The notes beneath the pieces were generated by a model. It was not told the DNA's origin, searched no databases, and worked only from the letters and a program-made list of their open reading frames with translations. Made by a program: the position numbers and the translations under genes. Positions 19,224 to 28,445 of a stretch of DNA of 64,000 nt are shown piece by piece. Within the stretch, counting starts at the first letter, position 1. The number at the start of each line of letters is the position of its first letter. This DNA is from Blautia massiliensis (ex Durand et al. 2017) (GTDB lineage Bacteria; Bacillota; Clostridia; Lachnospirales; Lachnospiraceae), in contig NZ_LN913006.1 of the NCBI RefSeq assembly GCF_001487165.1, positions 2,050,096 to 2,114,095 on the forward strand, in the 5' to 3' direction.

Positions 19224-19691
19224 TTATTTCCTGAAATTTTCCGCCAAAATGATTTTTTCCACCTGATATTTGCCATCCTCCACAGTCATCACCGCCATGG
19301 TAACCTCTCCGCCAAAGCGGCTTCTTCCACAGCTTCCCGGATTCAGCCACAGTCTGCCATCGATCATCTTCTCAAAATATTTGTGAGTATGTCCGAAAAT
19401 GACCACCTGTGTGTCCCCCAGCTCCCACGCAGCGTCTTTTTTGTTATGGACCATAAAAAATTTCACGCCGCCAATGGTAAAGCTTAGACTGGTGCGGAGA
19501 TTTTCCGCCCAGTCTTTATCATTATTTCCACGGACCACATAGAGATTTCCCATGGAACGCAGTACATCCAGGATCTCGTCTTTATTGACATCTCCGGCAT
19601 GAAGAATGTATTTGCAGTCTTTTAAGATTTCCAGTACCTCCGGCCGCAGAAGGCCGTGAGTGTCTGATATGATGCCGATTTTTTCTTTCAT
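19224..19691 (-). CDS. YfcE/MJ0936-family metallophosphodiesterase
   Basis: This is a cytosolic calcineurin-like phosphoesterase. All metal motifs are present: GIISDTHG, HAGDVNKD, VRGNNDK, MVHNKKD and FGHTHKY. At 155 residues it is a normal YfcE-type enzyme, a family that cleaves phosphodiesters in vitro. I start at 19691, where AGGA lies 8 bases upstream. It is downstream of the EndoQ-like gene, about 190 bases away. Confidence 0.88.
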   Translation of the reverse strand: MKEKIGIISDTHGLLRPEVLEILKDCKYILHAGDVNKDEILDVLRSMGNLYVVRGNNDKDWAENLRTSLSFTIGGVKFFMVHNKKDAAWELGDTQVVIFGHTHKYFEKMIDGRLWLNPGSCGRSRFGGEVTMAVMTVEDGKYQVEKIILAENFRK

Positions 19692-19877
19692 GATCTCTAT
19701 CCTGCTCCAATCCTTTATCATTATCGCCTTTTACCTTTTGCAGTTCACGCTATGACCGGCAATACTCTTCACAATACATAAATATTTAACAGCTGCTTCT
19801 TTTCACACCATTTCAGAAATTTTCTTAATTGGATCAAGCCGATATTCGCACCCCCGCAGAGGACTTACCTGATTCGG

Positions 19878-21110
19878 TTAAAACAATTCTATTTTTCCAT
19901 ATTCTCCGTCAGATCCCGGTTTCCGCACCACTTCTCCTGCACGGAGCCGCCGGATGCCTTCCGCCAGAACTTCTCCGCCGGCTTTTCGGATATCTTCCGG
20001 CGGAACCTCTCTCAATATGGTAAATTCCGCACCCAGTCTTTCAAGCAGCGCCTCGTACTGTCCCTGAACTTTTTTGCTTGCCGTGGAAAATCCCACGCAG
20101 GCGGAGATCACCTCCGGTAGCGGCATCAGGCTTTCATAAGGACGGCCGCTTTCCGGCATGGCCACTGAACTCTCGTCACGATCTGATAACTGCAGGATCC
20201 TGTGATCCACACCCATGGTCAGCTTCTTTCCGCAGACCGGGCAAATACCGTTATACCTCTCTGCCTCTTTCGGACTCAGGCACACGCCGCACTTCCGATG
20301 CCCGTCAAAATGATATTTTCCTTCTTCCGGAAAAAATTCAATCGTCCCTTCAAGCCCCTTACCTTTCTGCACTGCATTCCAAAGTCCCTGATAGGAAAGC
20401 TCTATATCCAGAAGATCCGCTTCCCTTCCCAGCTTCGACGGTGAATGTGCATCCGAATGGGACACCAGCTGATAGCCATCCAGCGCCGAGATCTGCCAGT
20501 TCATCGCCGGATCTGAAGAAAGTCCTGTCTCCAGGGCATGGATGTAAGGTGTCAGTTCTTCAAAGCATTCTTCTATGGTATCAAATCCGGACTTCGCCCC
20601 GAACAGAGAAAAATGTGGGGTCCAGATATGCGCGGGGATATAGATACCCTCCTCACTGACCTCCAGCATCATTTCCAGAAGATCATGACAGGGCAGCCCC
20701 AAAATAGGACGTCCGTCTGAATGGATATTTCCGATCTTTTCCAGCCTTGCGGCAAAAGCATCTGCCTCATTGAATCCCGGAAGCAGGATCAGGCTGTGCA
20801 CCTTCCTGGTTTTTCCGCCTTTTTTATAGATGGAACTGATCTCACCGGACAGTACGAACCTGGGTGCTTTTCCAGGATAGCGTGACGCCTCCGGCAAAAC
20901 ATATTCCTCTTTCAGCCGGAACAGTCCCTGTTCCGCAGGGATCAGCTTATCCTTCAGCTCCTGCCGCCAGATGGGATGTGTCATATCTCCGGTTCCAAGG
21001 AGTGTGATCCCTTTTTTCCGCGCCCAGAGATCCAGCATCTCCGGCGTGCCATCTTTACTGGTTGCCATGGAATATCTGGAATGTATGTGCAGGTCTGCGA
21101 TCTGTTTCAA
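19878..21110 (-). CDS. PHP-domain DNA repair endonuclease, EndoQ family
   Basis: The N-terminal PHP metal site is DLHIHSRYSMATSKDGTP, with further ligands in GLPCHDLLEM and VSHSDAHSPSKLGRE. The middle carries a zinc knuckle, CGVCLSPKE...CPVCGKK. The C-terminal part contains PLPEVISACVG. This is the EndoQ arrangement; characterised members cut DNA 5' of deaminated bases (hypoxanthine, uracil, xanthine) and of abasic sites. The start is TTG at 21110 because AGGAGG lies 7 bases upstream; the in-frame GTG at 21146 has no site. The length is 410 residues. Confidence 0.82.
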   Translation of the reverse strand: MKQIADLHIHSRYSMATSKDGTPEMLDLWARKKGITLLGTGDMTHPIWRQELKDKLIPAEQGLFRLKEEYVLPEASRYPGKAPRFVLSGEISSIYKKGGKTRKVHSLILLPGFNEADAFAARLEKIGNIHSDGRPILGLPCHDLLEMMLEVSEEGIYIPAHIWTPHFSLFGAKSGFDTIEECFEELTPYIHALETGLSSDPAMNWQISALDGYQLVSHSDAHSPSKLGREADLLDIELSYQGLWNAVQKGKGLEGTIEFFPEEGKYHFDGHRKCGVCLSPKEAERYNGICPVCGKKLTMGVDHRILQLSDRDESSVAMPESGRPYESLMPLPEVISACVGFSTASKKVQGQYEALLERLGAEFTILREVPPEDIRKAGGEVLAEGIRRLRAGEVVRKPGSDGEYGKIELF

Positions 21111-21258
21111 AATTTTTCCTCCTGTATCATCTTTTCCTCTGTCCACATGTACATCCTGTCTTTTTTAACAAAAACGCAAACAAAGAAATTACCGTCTTCT
21201 TTGTCTGCCTGAATGACCGGATCGTATATAACTCACCAGAAATCCATCTGTAACATGA

Positions 21259-22599
21259 TCAGATATCTTTATAATACGATGGTGATATCACATCATACTC
21301 CCTGCAGGAGCATCCGTTCTCATAGCTGTCACAGCAGTCACAGTTGGAACAATACATATGCGCGTCATTAATATAAAATAAACCGCCGTACTGCATGGAA
21401 GTGCGCTGATTCTTGGATTTCTTCTTGCTGTTGTCGTAGTAGGCTCCGTTGGGGATCATCATATTCTCCGGGGAGAAGCTGCTGAAATCAAAGAAATGGG
21501 ATTCCGTACCATGATGTGGTACCTTGATACACCAGTAATGCTCATGAAGCGGAATCCTCCCATCATAGTTTTCTGCGATCATCCTCATGTACTGTGGCTG
21601 TACATCTCCGGTAAACAGAAGATTCAGCTCTCCGTCGCCGGTATTCTGAAATGCCAGACTGATCTTGTGGCGGAACTGACGCAGAAAATGCCCCTGTTTT
21701 TCCGCACTTTCCAGAAGTGCCTGAAATTCTCCGGTTGCCTGTAATTCACGGAATTTCTTTTCCAGCTTTTCCGGTTTAAGGCGACGTGCTTTCTCTTTTT
21801 CGGCTTCTTCCGGAGCCTCTGCTGTATCCTCAGCTGCTGCGCCTATATCTTCCATTATAAGCTCCAGCTTCTCCTGCGTATATCCTTCGTTTTCCCCACC
21901 AGGCTCTGTCTGTCCTGTCAAAGAGCGCTCGGATTCCTCTGTATCCTCTTCCACCAAAGATGCCTCAGACAGTGGAGCAGATTTCTGCTCTGCTTCCGTC
22001 ATCTCCTCTGTCATAGACAGGAACAGCTGACGTACCTCCTCCGCAATGTTCACAAGCTCGGTCATTGCATTTTCATGATTCTCGATCAGGGAATTAAATA
22101 CGTCCTCCGTTTCCCGGCTGACTTCCCTGAGATCTGGCCAGAGCGCTGTATATTTCCCCTCAAACTCTGAGCCTCTGGATAAAAGGTCGATCTTTACCCT
22201 TCTGGCGCAAAGAGCTTCTGCAAGGGCAAAGAGGCTGACACGTCTTCCGGGAAGGCTGGCCTTTTTTGTCACATCCGCAAGGAGCAGAAGCGCCAGTGTG
22301 TATTTCATTTCCGGACCGGAAAATACATCCGGAAGATAGATCTTTTCAAATTCGTAGGCATCTCTTCGGTAACGCATCATATAAAGCAATCCGGAAACAT
22401 GGTCCGGATGAAAATGTGTCAGAAGCAGATTTTTTTTGCGGATAGTGGTAAGGTCTGAGATGATCACATCAAAGACCTCTCTCCGTGGCCGCCCTTCGAT
22501 CTTGCTGTTGGCTGCCCCGAAATCCACAAGCAGGCTGCTTTTTCTGTCACGGATACAGAAACAATCCCCGAACCCTACATTGTACATTCGTATTCTCAT
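21259..22599 (-). CDS. Metallo-beta-lactamase-fold hydrolase with Cys-rich tail
   Basis: The ComEC/Rec2-like MBL core is seen in VGFGDCFCIRDR, LLVDFGAANSK, the metal motif LLTHFHPDHVSG, FTGDVQPQYM and KVPHHGTESHFF. An acidic, low-complexity insertion of about 90 residues (195-285, rich in Glu, Ala and Thr) splits the core. The last 30 residues hold a Cys cluster (CxxCxCC, then CxC) that may bind metal. There is no signal peptide. The function is unknown; MBL proteins of this branch act on nucleic acids or small esters. Confidence 0.75.
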   Translation of the reverse strand: MRIRMYNVGFGDCFCIRDRKSSLLVDFGAANSKIEGRPRREVFDVIISDLTTIRKKNLLLTHFHPDHVSGLLYMMRYRRDAYEFEKIYLPDVFSGPEMKYTLALLLLADVTKKASLPGRRVSLFALAEALCARRVKIDLLSRGSEFEGKYTALWPDLREVSRETEDVFNSLIENHENAMTELVNIAEEVRQLFLSMTEEMTEAEQKSAPLSEASLVEEDTEESERSLTGQTEPGGENEGYTQEKLELIMEDIGAAAEDTAEAPEEAEKEKARRLKPEKLEKKFRELQATGEFQALLESAEKQGHFLRQFRHKISLAFQNTGDGELNLLFTGDVQPQYMRMIAENYDGRIPLHEHYWCIKVPHHGTESHFFDFSSFSPENMMIPNGAYYDNSKKKSKNQRTSMQYGGLFYINDAHMYCSNCDCCDSYENGCSCREYDVISPSYYKDI

Positions 22600-22683
22600 T
22601 TATTTTTCCTCTGGTTTCTTATTCAGCTGACCTTTGTTTCTGCAGCTGACTCTTCTTTTTTCTTCTGTTACTGTCTTCATTTC

Positions 22684-23178
22684 TCAGAACCAGATCTGCA
22701 TATCATACCAGATTGCTCCGCCATGACAGGAATCTGCCACACCCAGCTTCTTCAGTCCGTGGCTCTCATAGAATGGGATCATATGCTCCTTGCAGGTAAG
22801 GATCAGAGCTTTTTTTCCGCGCTCTTTCGCAAGCTCCTTGAAATATTCCACAAGCTCTCCTGCGATCCCCTGATGACGGTATTCCGGGATCACATTCAGT
22901 CCGAATACCGTCTGGATCTCCCCGTCCTTTCTGTGAAGCGTGATATCATGATAAAATTCATCCGGGAGTACTGGTTTATCTGTGGTTCCTCCGTTGATAA
23001 AGCCTACGATCTGCTCATCCTTTACTGCTACAACGAAATTCTCCGGGAATGCTCCCATACGCTTCACAACTTCCTCATGACTTGCTGCCTCCGCAGGTGG
23101 AAAACAGATTGCCTCGATCTCTGCCAGACGATCCGCCTCACCGGGATCTGCCAGTCTGATCTGTAAATTTTCTGCCAT
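22684..23178 (-). CDS. GNAT-family N-acetyltransferase
   Basis: A complete 164-residue GNAT protein. The acetyl-CoA loop lies in VIPEYRHQGIAGELVEYF. The start RLADPGEADRLAEIEAICFP and the segment LILTCKEHMIPFYESHGL resemble arylalkylamine N-acetyltransferase-like members that act on amines or amino acids. The substrate is unknown. Confidence 0.85.
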   Translation of the reverse strand: MAENLQIRLADPGEADRLAEIEAICFPPAEAASHEEVVKRMGAFPENFVVAVKDEQIVGFINGGTTDKPVLPDEFYHDITLHRKDGEIQTVFGLNVIPEYRHQGIAGELVEYFKELAKERGKKALILTCKEHMIPFYESHGLKKLGVADSCHGGAIWYDMQIWF

Positions 23179-23274
23179 TTTTCGTGGTCTCCTCTATATT
23201 TATTCCGTTTTCATCCGGTTTCGATTCTTTTTTAATTATATCGGGTGAGGGAAAATGCGTCAACGTGTAACCTG

Positions 23275-23309
23275 CAAAAAAGCCCTCAGTATTCGCACTA
23301 CTGAGGGCT
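23275..23309 (-). terminator. Terminator of ABC importer system 1
   Basis: AGCCCTCAGTA and TACTGAGGGCT form an 11-bp perfect stem, with six T following on the minus strand, just past the stop of the last ATPase gene. Confidence 0.88.
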
Positions 23310-23336
23310 TCGCTCTTTTGTTTTTGTCTGTCATTA

Positions 23337-24095
23337 TCACAGCACCGACCGGATCAGCTGCTCCGTATACTCTGTCTTCGGATGCTCAATGATCTCTTCC
23401 GGTGTCCCTTCCTCTTCCACATGTCCGTCATGCATCACGATCACCCGGTCGCAGAACAGCTGGACAAGGGCCAGGTCATGGCAGATAAAAAGAAAGGACA
23501 GCTGGTTTTCTTTTTTTAACTTCTGAAGCAGCTCCATGATCTGTTTCTGCACAGTCACATCCAGGGCGCTGGTTGCTTCATCACAGATCAGCACTCTGGG
23601 TTCCACAGCCAGGGCTCTGGCAATAGCCGCTCTCTGGCACTCCCCTCCGCTGACCTGATGGGGATACCGATCTGCATATTCCGGAGTCAATCCGCAGGTA
23701 AGCAGAAGCTTTTCCACACGGTTCCTGGTTTCCTTCTTACTTATCCCCATATTCCGGAGACTTTCCCCGATTCCGTCCCCGAGGGTACATCTGGGATCAA
23801 AAGATCCTGCCGGTGTCTGAAAAACCATCTGAAGTTCCCGGTAAGTTTCCCGGAGAGCTTTTCCCTTCACATGTGTGATATCTTTTCCCATGAAAAAAAT
23901 CTTTCCATCTGTAATATCCGTCAGATGGGTGATCATTTTTGCCACTGTACTTTTTCCGGAACCGGATTCCCCTACGATTCCAAGAACTTCTCCTGCGTTC
24001 AGAAAAAAGCTCACATCTTCCACAGCTGTGAAGGATTTTTTCCCGGATAAAAATGTCTTTTTCAGATTCTGCACTTCCAGGATTTTTTCTGCCAT
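23337..24095 (-). CDS. ABC importer ATPase, DppF/OppF type (system 1)
   Basis: This is a cytosolic ATPase of an oligopeptide/nickel-type importer. Walker A is GESGSGKST, the signature is VSGGECQRAAIARAL, Walker B is RVLICDEATSALD and the switch His is in FICHDLALV. The start at 24095 overlaps the upstream ATPase stop; GGAGG precedes it by 6 bases. It is the last gene of the system 1 operon and is followed by a strong terminator. Confidence 0.92.
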   Translation of the reverse strand: MAEKILEVQNLKKTFLSGKKSFTAVEDVSFFLNAGEVLGIVGESGSGKSTVAKMITHLTDITDGKIFFMGKDITHVKGKALRETYRELQMVFQTPAGSFDPRCTLGDGIGESLRNMGISKKETRNRVEKLLLTCGLTPEYADRYPHQVSGGECQRAAIARALAVEPRVLICDEATSALDVTVQKQIMELLQKLKKENQLSFLFICHDLALVQLFCDRVIVMHDGHVEEEGTPEEIIEHPKTEYTEQLIRSVL

Positions 24096-24898
24096 CATCT
24101 GCCTCCATTTCCGGTGCCTGTACGTTTCAGGCGAAGTACCGAACTCATAAGTTCTTTTGTATAAGAATCTTTCGAGGCTGTCAGGATCTGAGCTGTTTTT
24201 CCGTATTCTTTCACTTCTCCGTTTTTCAGGACCAGAACCTGGTCTGCCATTTTTTCTACTACACCAATATTGTGTGTGACAACGATCATGGCAGTTCCAT
24301 ACTCCTGACGCATCAGCAACATTTCCTCAACTACCTGTTTCTGCACTGTTACATCCAAAGCGCTGGTAGGCTCATCTGCCAGAAGAAGCGACGGATTCTG
24401 CAGCATGGAAATACAGATTCCCACACGCTGATTCATGCCGCCGGACAATTCAAAGGGATAGCTTTGCAAAACACGTTCCCCATCCTTGAGGCCAATCTTA
24501 GCCATCATCCGGACGGCGCGCTCTGCGCACTCTTTACGGCTGATCCTTTCATGCTCCCGCATACTCTCATAAATCTGATCGCCCACGGTGCGGATGGGAC
24601 AAAGGGCTGCTCCTGAATCCTGAAAGACCATGGCGATCTCAGGACCCAGAAGTCTGCGTAATTCTTTTTCCGGCATATCCACCACATTTTTTCCTTTGTA
24701 CCAGATATCCCCTTCTGTCACCATACCTTCATTTCCCAGAAGTCCCATGATTGCCTTGATGATGGTACTTTTTCCGCTTCCGGATTCGCCTACCACCCCC
24801 AGGATCTCCCCTTTATTCAGTTCCAGATCCACATCATGTACAACCGGTTCTCCGTTGTAGCAGATCGTCACATGCTCAAGTTTCAACAATGATTCCAT
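24095..24898 (-). CDS. ABC importer ATPase, DppD/OppD type (system 1)
   Basis: This is the partner ATPase. Walker A is GESGSGKST, the signature LSGGMNQRVGICISML and Walker B SLLLADEPTSALD. It has 267 residues, shorter than many OppD proteins, and lacks the long C-terminal Cys-rich iron-sulfur tail. It lies 1 base after the binding-protein stop. Confidence 0.92.
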   Translation of the reverse strand: MESLLKLEHVTICYNGEPVVHDVDLELNKGEILGVVGESGSGKSTIIKAIMGLLGNEGMVTEGDIWYKGKNVVDMPEKELRRLLGPEIAMVFQDSGAALCPIRTVGDQIYESMREHERISRKECAERAVRMMAKIGLKDGERVLQSYPFELSGGMNQRVGICISMLQNPSLLLADEPTSALDVTVQKQVVEEMLLMRQEYGTAMIVVTHNIGVVEKMADQVLVLKNGEVKEYGKTAQILTASKDSYTKELMSSVLRLKRTGTGNGGR

Positions 24899-24899
24899 C

Positions 24900-26456
24900 T
24901 TATTTCACTTCCAGATCTGCCGTGATCTCGTAATAATCACATGGGTGAGCAGTCAGCCCTGATACATTTGACTTTGACACAAGTCCCATATTCAAATGAG
25001 AAACAAAGAAATACGCATCATCATCCAGAATGGTCTGCTGTGCTTCCACAGCAAGCTTGCCTCTCTCATCTGTATCAAAGGTCTCATGCAGCTTCGCTAC
25101 GATATCATCAAGATCCGAATTGCTGTATTTGCCATAATTTTTGGCAGCATCAGATACAACTGTACTTGTGAAGAAATATTCCGGATCACCGGTAGGTGCA
25201 GTTGTAAGCGAGCTTACATATACATCAAATTCTCCATTCTTTGCATACGTCGCATGGTCTGCTGTATTGTTGACATCGACCTCAATTCCGATGTCCTTTA
25301 AAGTGGACTGTGCATATTCTGCAAGCTTAGGCTGTTCCAGACGGGTTGGATAGGTCAGCCATGTGATGGACAGCTTCTTTCCGTCCTTATCTGCATAGCC
25401 ATCTCCATCCGTATCTGTCCATCCGGATTCTTCCAGAAGCTTTTTCGCCTCTTCCGGATCATAGGACGGTGCCTTTACTGCATCGTTTCCATAGGAAAAG
25501 CTGCTTGGGAAGGCTCCCACTGCCGGAACACCTCGTCCCTCCATGATCACACTGCAGAAACCATCCTTATCGATTCCCATCTCAATGGCTTTTCTCACAT
25601 TCTGATCCTGCATCAGTTCAGACTTCATATTAAACTGTCCGAAGAAGCATCGGCTTGTTGCTACAGAGCTGATCTGATAGTCCGGATTTCCGTCAAAAAG
25701 CGCATAGTTATCATACTGAAGTCCATAGGTTCCCTGTATATCGCCTGTCTGTAATGCTGCTGTCAGGGCACTTCCGTCTGAGAAGGATTTTACGATAACG
25801 TTGTCTACCTTTACATCTCCGCCCCAGTAATCCTCATTTTTTACCAGCTTGATCTCTGTTGGAGATACCTCTGTTGCAACATAAGGGCCTGTTCCTGCCA
25901 CATTTGCAGAGCCGCCCTCTCCCTGTACGCCATAATCCATATCAATGATGGCACCATACGGGTCACCGAGATAATTGATCAGTGCCGGACATGGTTCGGA
26001 AGTATGGATCGTTACTGTCATTCCATCTGCTTCGATCTTATCGATCTTCATATCGTAAGGTGCACGGTCATGGTTTGCGATCAGATCTTCCAGACATTCC
26101 TTTACCGCTTCTCCGTCCATGGTTCTTCCGCTGGAAAATTTCACACCGTCACGAAGGGTGATCTTTACTGTATTATCGTCTGTAAATTCATAGTCTGTAG
26201 CAAGCCATGGCTCTACCTCCATGTTGTCATTGTACTTAAACAATGTTTCTCCTACACCATAACGCAGACAGCTCCATCCGGAATAATTGTCGTGAGGGTT
26301 TAATCCTGCATCTCCCATTTCTTCACTGTATCCGGTAGTTCCGTAAACAAAGGTAGTTCCTTCACTCTTTTCTTTGCTTTTTGCTGCTGCCGGAACTCCC
26401 GTCATGCTCATGACCATTGACGCAGCAAGCACTGCTGCCAGAATCTTTTTCTTCAT
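24900..26456 (-). CDS. Family 5 extracellular solute-binding protein (system 1)
   Basis: This is a secreted SBP_bac_5 protein that would capture a peptide-like, nickel-chelate or metallophore-like ligand. The mature part begins FVYGTTGYSEEMGDAGLNP and has the family features LKDGVKF-like (ITLRDGVKFSSGR), NVAGTGPYV and KAIEMGIDKDGF. The signal peptide ends GVPAAAKS without a Cys, so there is no lipobox; this is unusual for a Gram-positive binding protein. I start at 26456 (KKKILAAVLA) behind GCGGAG. Ligand identity is not readable. Confidence 0.9.
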   Translation of the reverse strand: MKKKILAAVLAASMVMSMTGVPAAAKSKEKSEGTTFVYGTTGYSEEMGDAGLNPHDNYSGWSCLRYGVGETLFKYNDNMEVEPWLATDYEFTDDNTVKITLRDGVKFSSGRTMDGEAVKECLEDLIANHDRAPYDMKIDKIEADGMTVTIHTSEPCPALINYLGDPYGAIIDMDYGVQGEGGSANVAGTGPYVATEVSPTEIKLVKNEDYWGGDVKVDNVIVKSFSDGSALTAALQTGDIQGTYGLQYDNYALFDGNPDYQISSVATSRCFFGQFNMKSELMQDQNVRKAIEMGIDKDGFCSVIMEGRGVPAVGAFPSSFSYGNDAVKAPSYDPEEAKKLLEESGWTDTDGDGYADKDGKKLSITWLTYPTRLEQPKLAEYAQSTLKDIGIEVDVNNTADHATYAKNGEFDVYVSSLTTAPTGDPEYFFTSTVVSDAAKNYGKYSNSDLDDIVAKLHETFDTDERGKLAVEAQQTILDDDAYFFVSHLNMGLVSKSNVSGLTAHPCDYYEITADLEVK

Positions 26457-26502
26457 AATCTCCGCTCTCACTTTCTGTGTTATATTTATTTATAAGTGCC
26501 TG

Positions 26503-27372
26503 TTATCCTTTTCTCCTGTTTCGTTCCTTCGGATCCATATAATCCCGGATCGTATCTCCCAGAAGATTAAAGATCATTACCGTAATAAAAATCGCCATTC
26601 CCGGCGCAAGTACCATCCACGGTGAAATCTGCAGCATACTTCTTCCATCGTTGATCATACTTCCCCATTCTGCCATTGGAGGCTTTACACCAAGTCCGAG
26701 AAAGGAAAGTCCTGCCAGCTCCATCATCATGGTTCCGATATCAAGAACTGACGTAACAAGTATGGGGCCTGCAATATTTGGAAGGATATGTTTGAGCAGA
26801 AGCTTTCCTGTACTGCTCCCGGAAAGCTTTGCCGCCATAAGATATGCAGAGTCCTTCTGAGTCAGGGTAAGCCCTCTGGCAAGTCTTGCAAACTTCGGCC
26901 AGCTGATCACCGCCAGAGCAATAATGGCATTTTGGATACCGCCTCCCAGAACACCTGCTACTGCCAGGGCAAATACCAGTCCCGGAAAAGCCAGGAACAG
27001 ATCGGAGATACGCATCAGAACGGTATCGGCTTTGCCGCCCTTCCAGCCACAGAAAATACCAATAGCCGTTCCCACCACCGTGATCACCGCAACCAGGAGC
27101 AGTGTTGCATAAATACTGGTCGTACTTCCTATGATCACACGGGAAAGCATATCTCTTCCATAACGGTCTGTCCCGAGCAGATGCTCCGGTCCCGGCGGTT
27201 TCTGAGCAAGTGCCAGATCCTGGGCATAAGGATCATAAGGGCAGAGATATTTTGCAAATGCCGCTACAAACAGAAGCAATGCTGTAAGCACAAGAAAAAA
27301 GACAAGTTTTGCTTTTGTATGAGTTTTCCGGATCTTCTGTTTCCGGACTGTGATATTATTTTTTCCGCTCAT
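26503..27372 (-). CDS. ABC importer permease, DppC/OppC type (system 1)
   Basis: An N-terminal cytosolic segment and one membrane helix are followed by the permease core, with the EAA-type loop KLSGSSTGKLLLKHILPNIA and the usual LGTDRYGRDMLSRVI motif. The length is 289 residues. The start overlaps the stop of the other permease gene by 4 bases. Confidence 0.92.
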   Translation of the reverse strand: MSGKNNITVRKQKIRKTHTKAKLVFFLVLTALLLFVAAFAKYLCPYDPYAQDLALAQKPPGPEHLLGTDRYGRDMLSRVIIGSTTSIYATLLLVAVITVVGTAIGIFCGWKGGKADTVLMRISDLFLAFPGLVFALAVAGVLGGGIQNAIIALAVISWPKFARLARGLTLTQKDSAYLMAAKLSGSSTGKLLLKHILPNIAGPILVTSVLDIGTMMMELAGLSFLGLGVKPPMAEWGSMINDGRSMLQISPWMVLAPGMAIFITVMIFNLLGDTIRDYMDPKERNRRKG

Positions 27373-28313
27373 GCTCTGTCACCTCCAAGTCGTACTCTCG
27401 GATCCAGATAGTGGTAAATAATATCTGTCACCAGATTTACCAGAACATAAATAACCGCCATCCATGCCACATAAGCCTGGATGATCGGATAGTCACGCAT
27501 GGTGATCGCATCTACCGCCAGTTTTCCGACACCATCCCACATAAAGATATTTTCCACAATGGCAGTTCCTCCCAGAAGATTGCCGATGGACAGAGCCAGC
27601 AGTGTGATGATCGTCAGCATGGAAGCCTTCATTACACTCTTCCAGATGATCACACGACTGCGGATCCCTCTTGCCCGGGCTCCGGTCACATAATCCTTAT
27701 TCAGTTCTTCCAGAACCGTGGCACGCACCTGTCTGGTATATTTTGCAGCCATGGAGATCGCCAGTGTCAGTGTCGGCAGAATAATACTCTGTCCGAGATC
27801 TGTATTTGTGACTACCGGTAAAACGCCCAGCCTGATGGGCAGAAAATACATCAGGACCATGGCAGCAAAAAAATTCGGCATGGAATTGCCGATAAAGCTT
27901 AAAAATCTTATCAGATAATCTACCCATTTGTTGTGCTTTACTGCTGACAGGATTCCCAACGGGATCGCAAGAACAATCGTAAGAAGGATCGATGACAGAG
28001 TCAGCATCATCGTTGCCGGAAGCTTTGAAATAAAGGTTTCATAGACATCTCTGTGAGACACATAGCTCTCTCCCATATCTCCGGTTGCCATTCCCGCAAA
28101 CCAGGCAGCATATTGTACAAGGAATGGTTTATCAAGGCCATATTCTGCCTTTGCCTTATCAATGACCTCCTGGGATACTGCAGAGCCTGCATTTTCATAC
28201 ATATAAGTTACTGCATCTCCGCCGGCAAGCCGCATCATGGCAAAAGAAAGAAATGTGATCCCGATCAGGACCGGGATCAGCTGCAGCAACCGTTTTATTA
28301 TATATTTTCCCAT
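27369..28313 (-). CDS. ABC importer permease, DppB/OppB type (system 1)
   Basis: This is the first gene of system 1. The N-terminal KRLLQLIPVLIGITFLSF helix and the EAA loop ARGIRSRVIIWKSVMK are typical of OppB/NikB permeases. GGAGAGG lies before the ATG. The promoter is at 28358-28386 and carries the shared CCCC/GGGG element. Confidence 0.92.
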   Translation of the reverse strand: MGKYIIKRLLQLIPVLIGITFLSFAMMRLAGGDAVTYMYENAGSAVSQEVIDKAKAEYGLDKPFLVQYAAWFAGMATGDMGESYVSHRDVYETFISKLPATMMLTLSSILLTIVLAIPLGILSAVKHNKWVDYLIRFLSFIGNSMPNFFAAMVLMYFLPIRLGVLPVVTNTDLGQSIILPTLTLAISMAAKYTRQVRATVLEELNKDYVTGARARGIRSRVIIWKSVMKASMLTIITLLALSIGNLLGGTAIVENIFMWDGVGKLAVDAITMRDYPIIQAYVAWMAVIYVLVNLVTDIIYHYLDPRVRLGGDRA

Positions 28314-28357
28314 ATTTTCCTCTCCGCACTTTGTTTCTCAGTATTTCGAATAACAAA

Positions 28358-28401
28358 AGTTTAACAACACGGCTGTTCTGCCACAACCCCGGCGGGGGGA
28401 T
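28358..28401 (-). promoter_or_regulatory. Promoter of importer system 1 with shared CCCC/GGGG element (site 1)
   Basis: On the minus strand -35 TTGTGG (28381-28386) and -10 TAAACT (28358-28363) are separated by 17 bases. A 19-base element, ATCCCC-N5-GGGG-TTGT (28383-28401), runs into the -35 box. Two TGGAAT hexamers lie further upstream (28409-28414 and 28432-28437). The same arrangement occurs at 34.3 kb and 37.87 kb. Confidence 0.6.
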
Positions 28402-28445
28402 TTTTCATATTCCATTTTGTCATGCATATGTATTCCATTATGCTC

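Noticed and set aside
28314-28445. Terminator between importer systems 2 and 1
   Set aside because: The CCCC/GGGG stretch could form a short stem, but it has no T-run and the same element recurs at two other promoters beside a -35 box.
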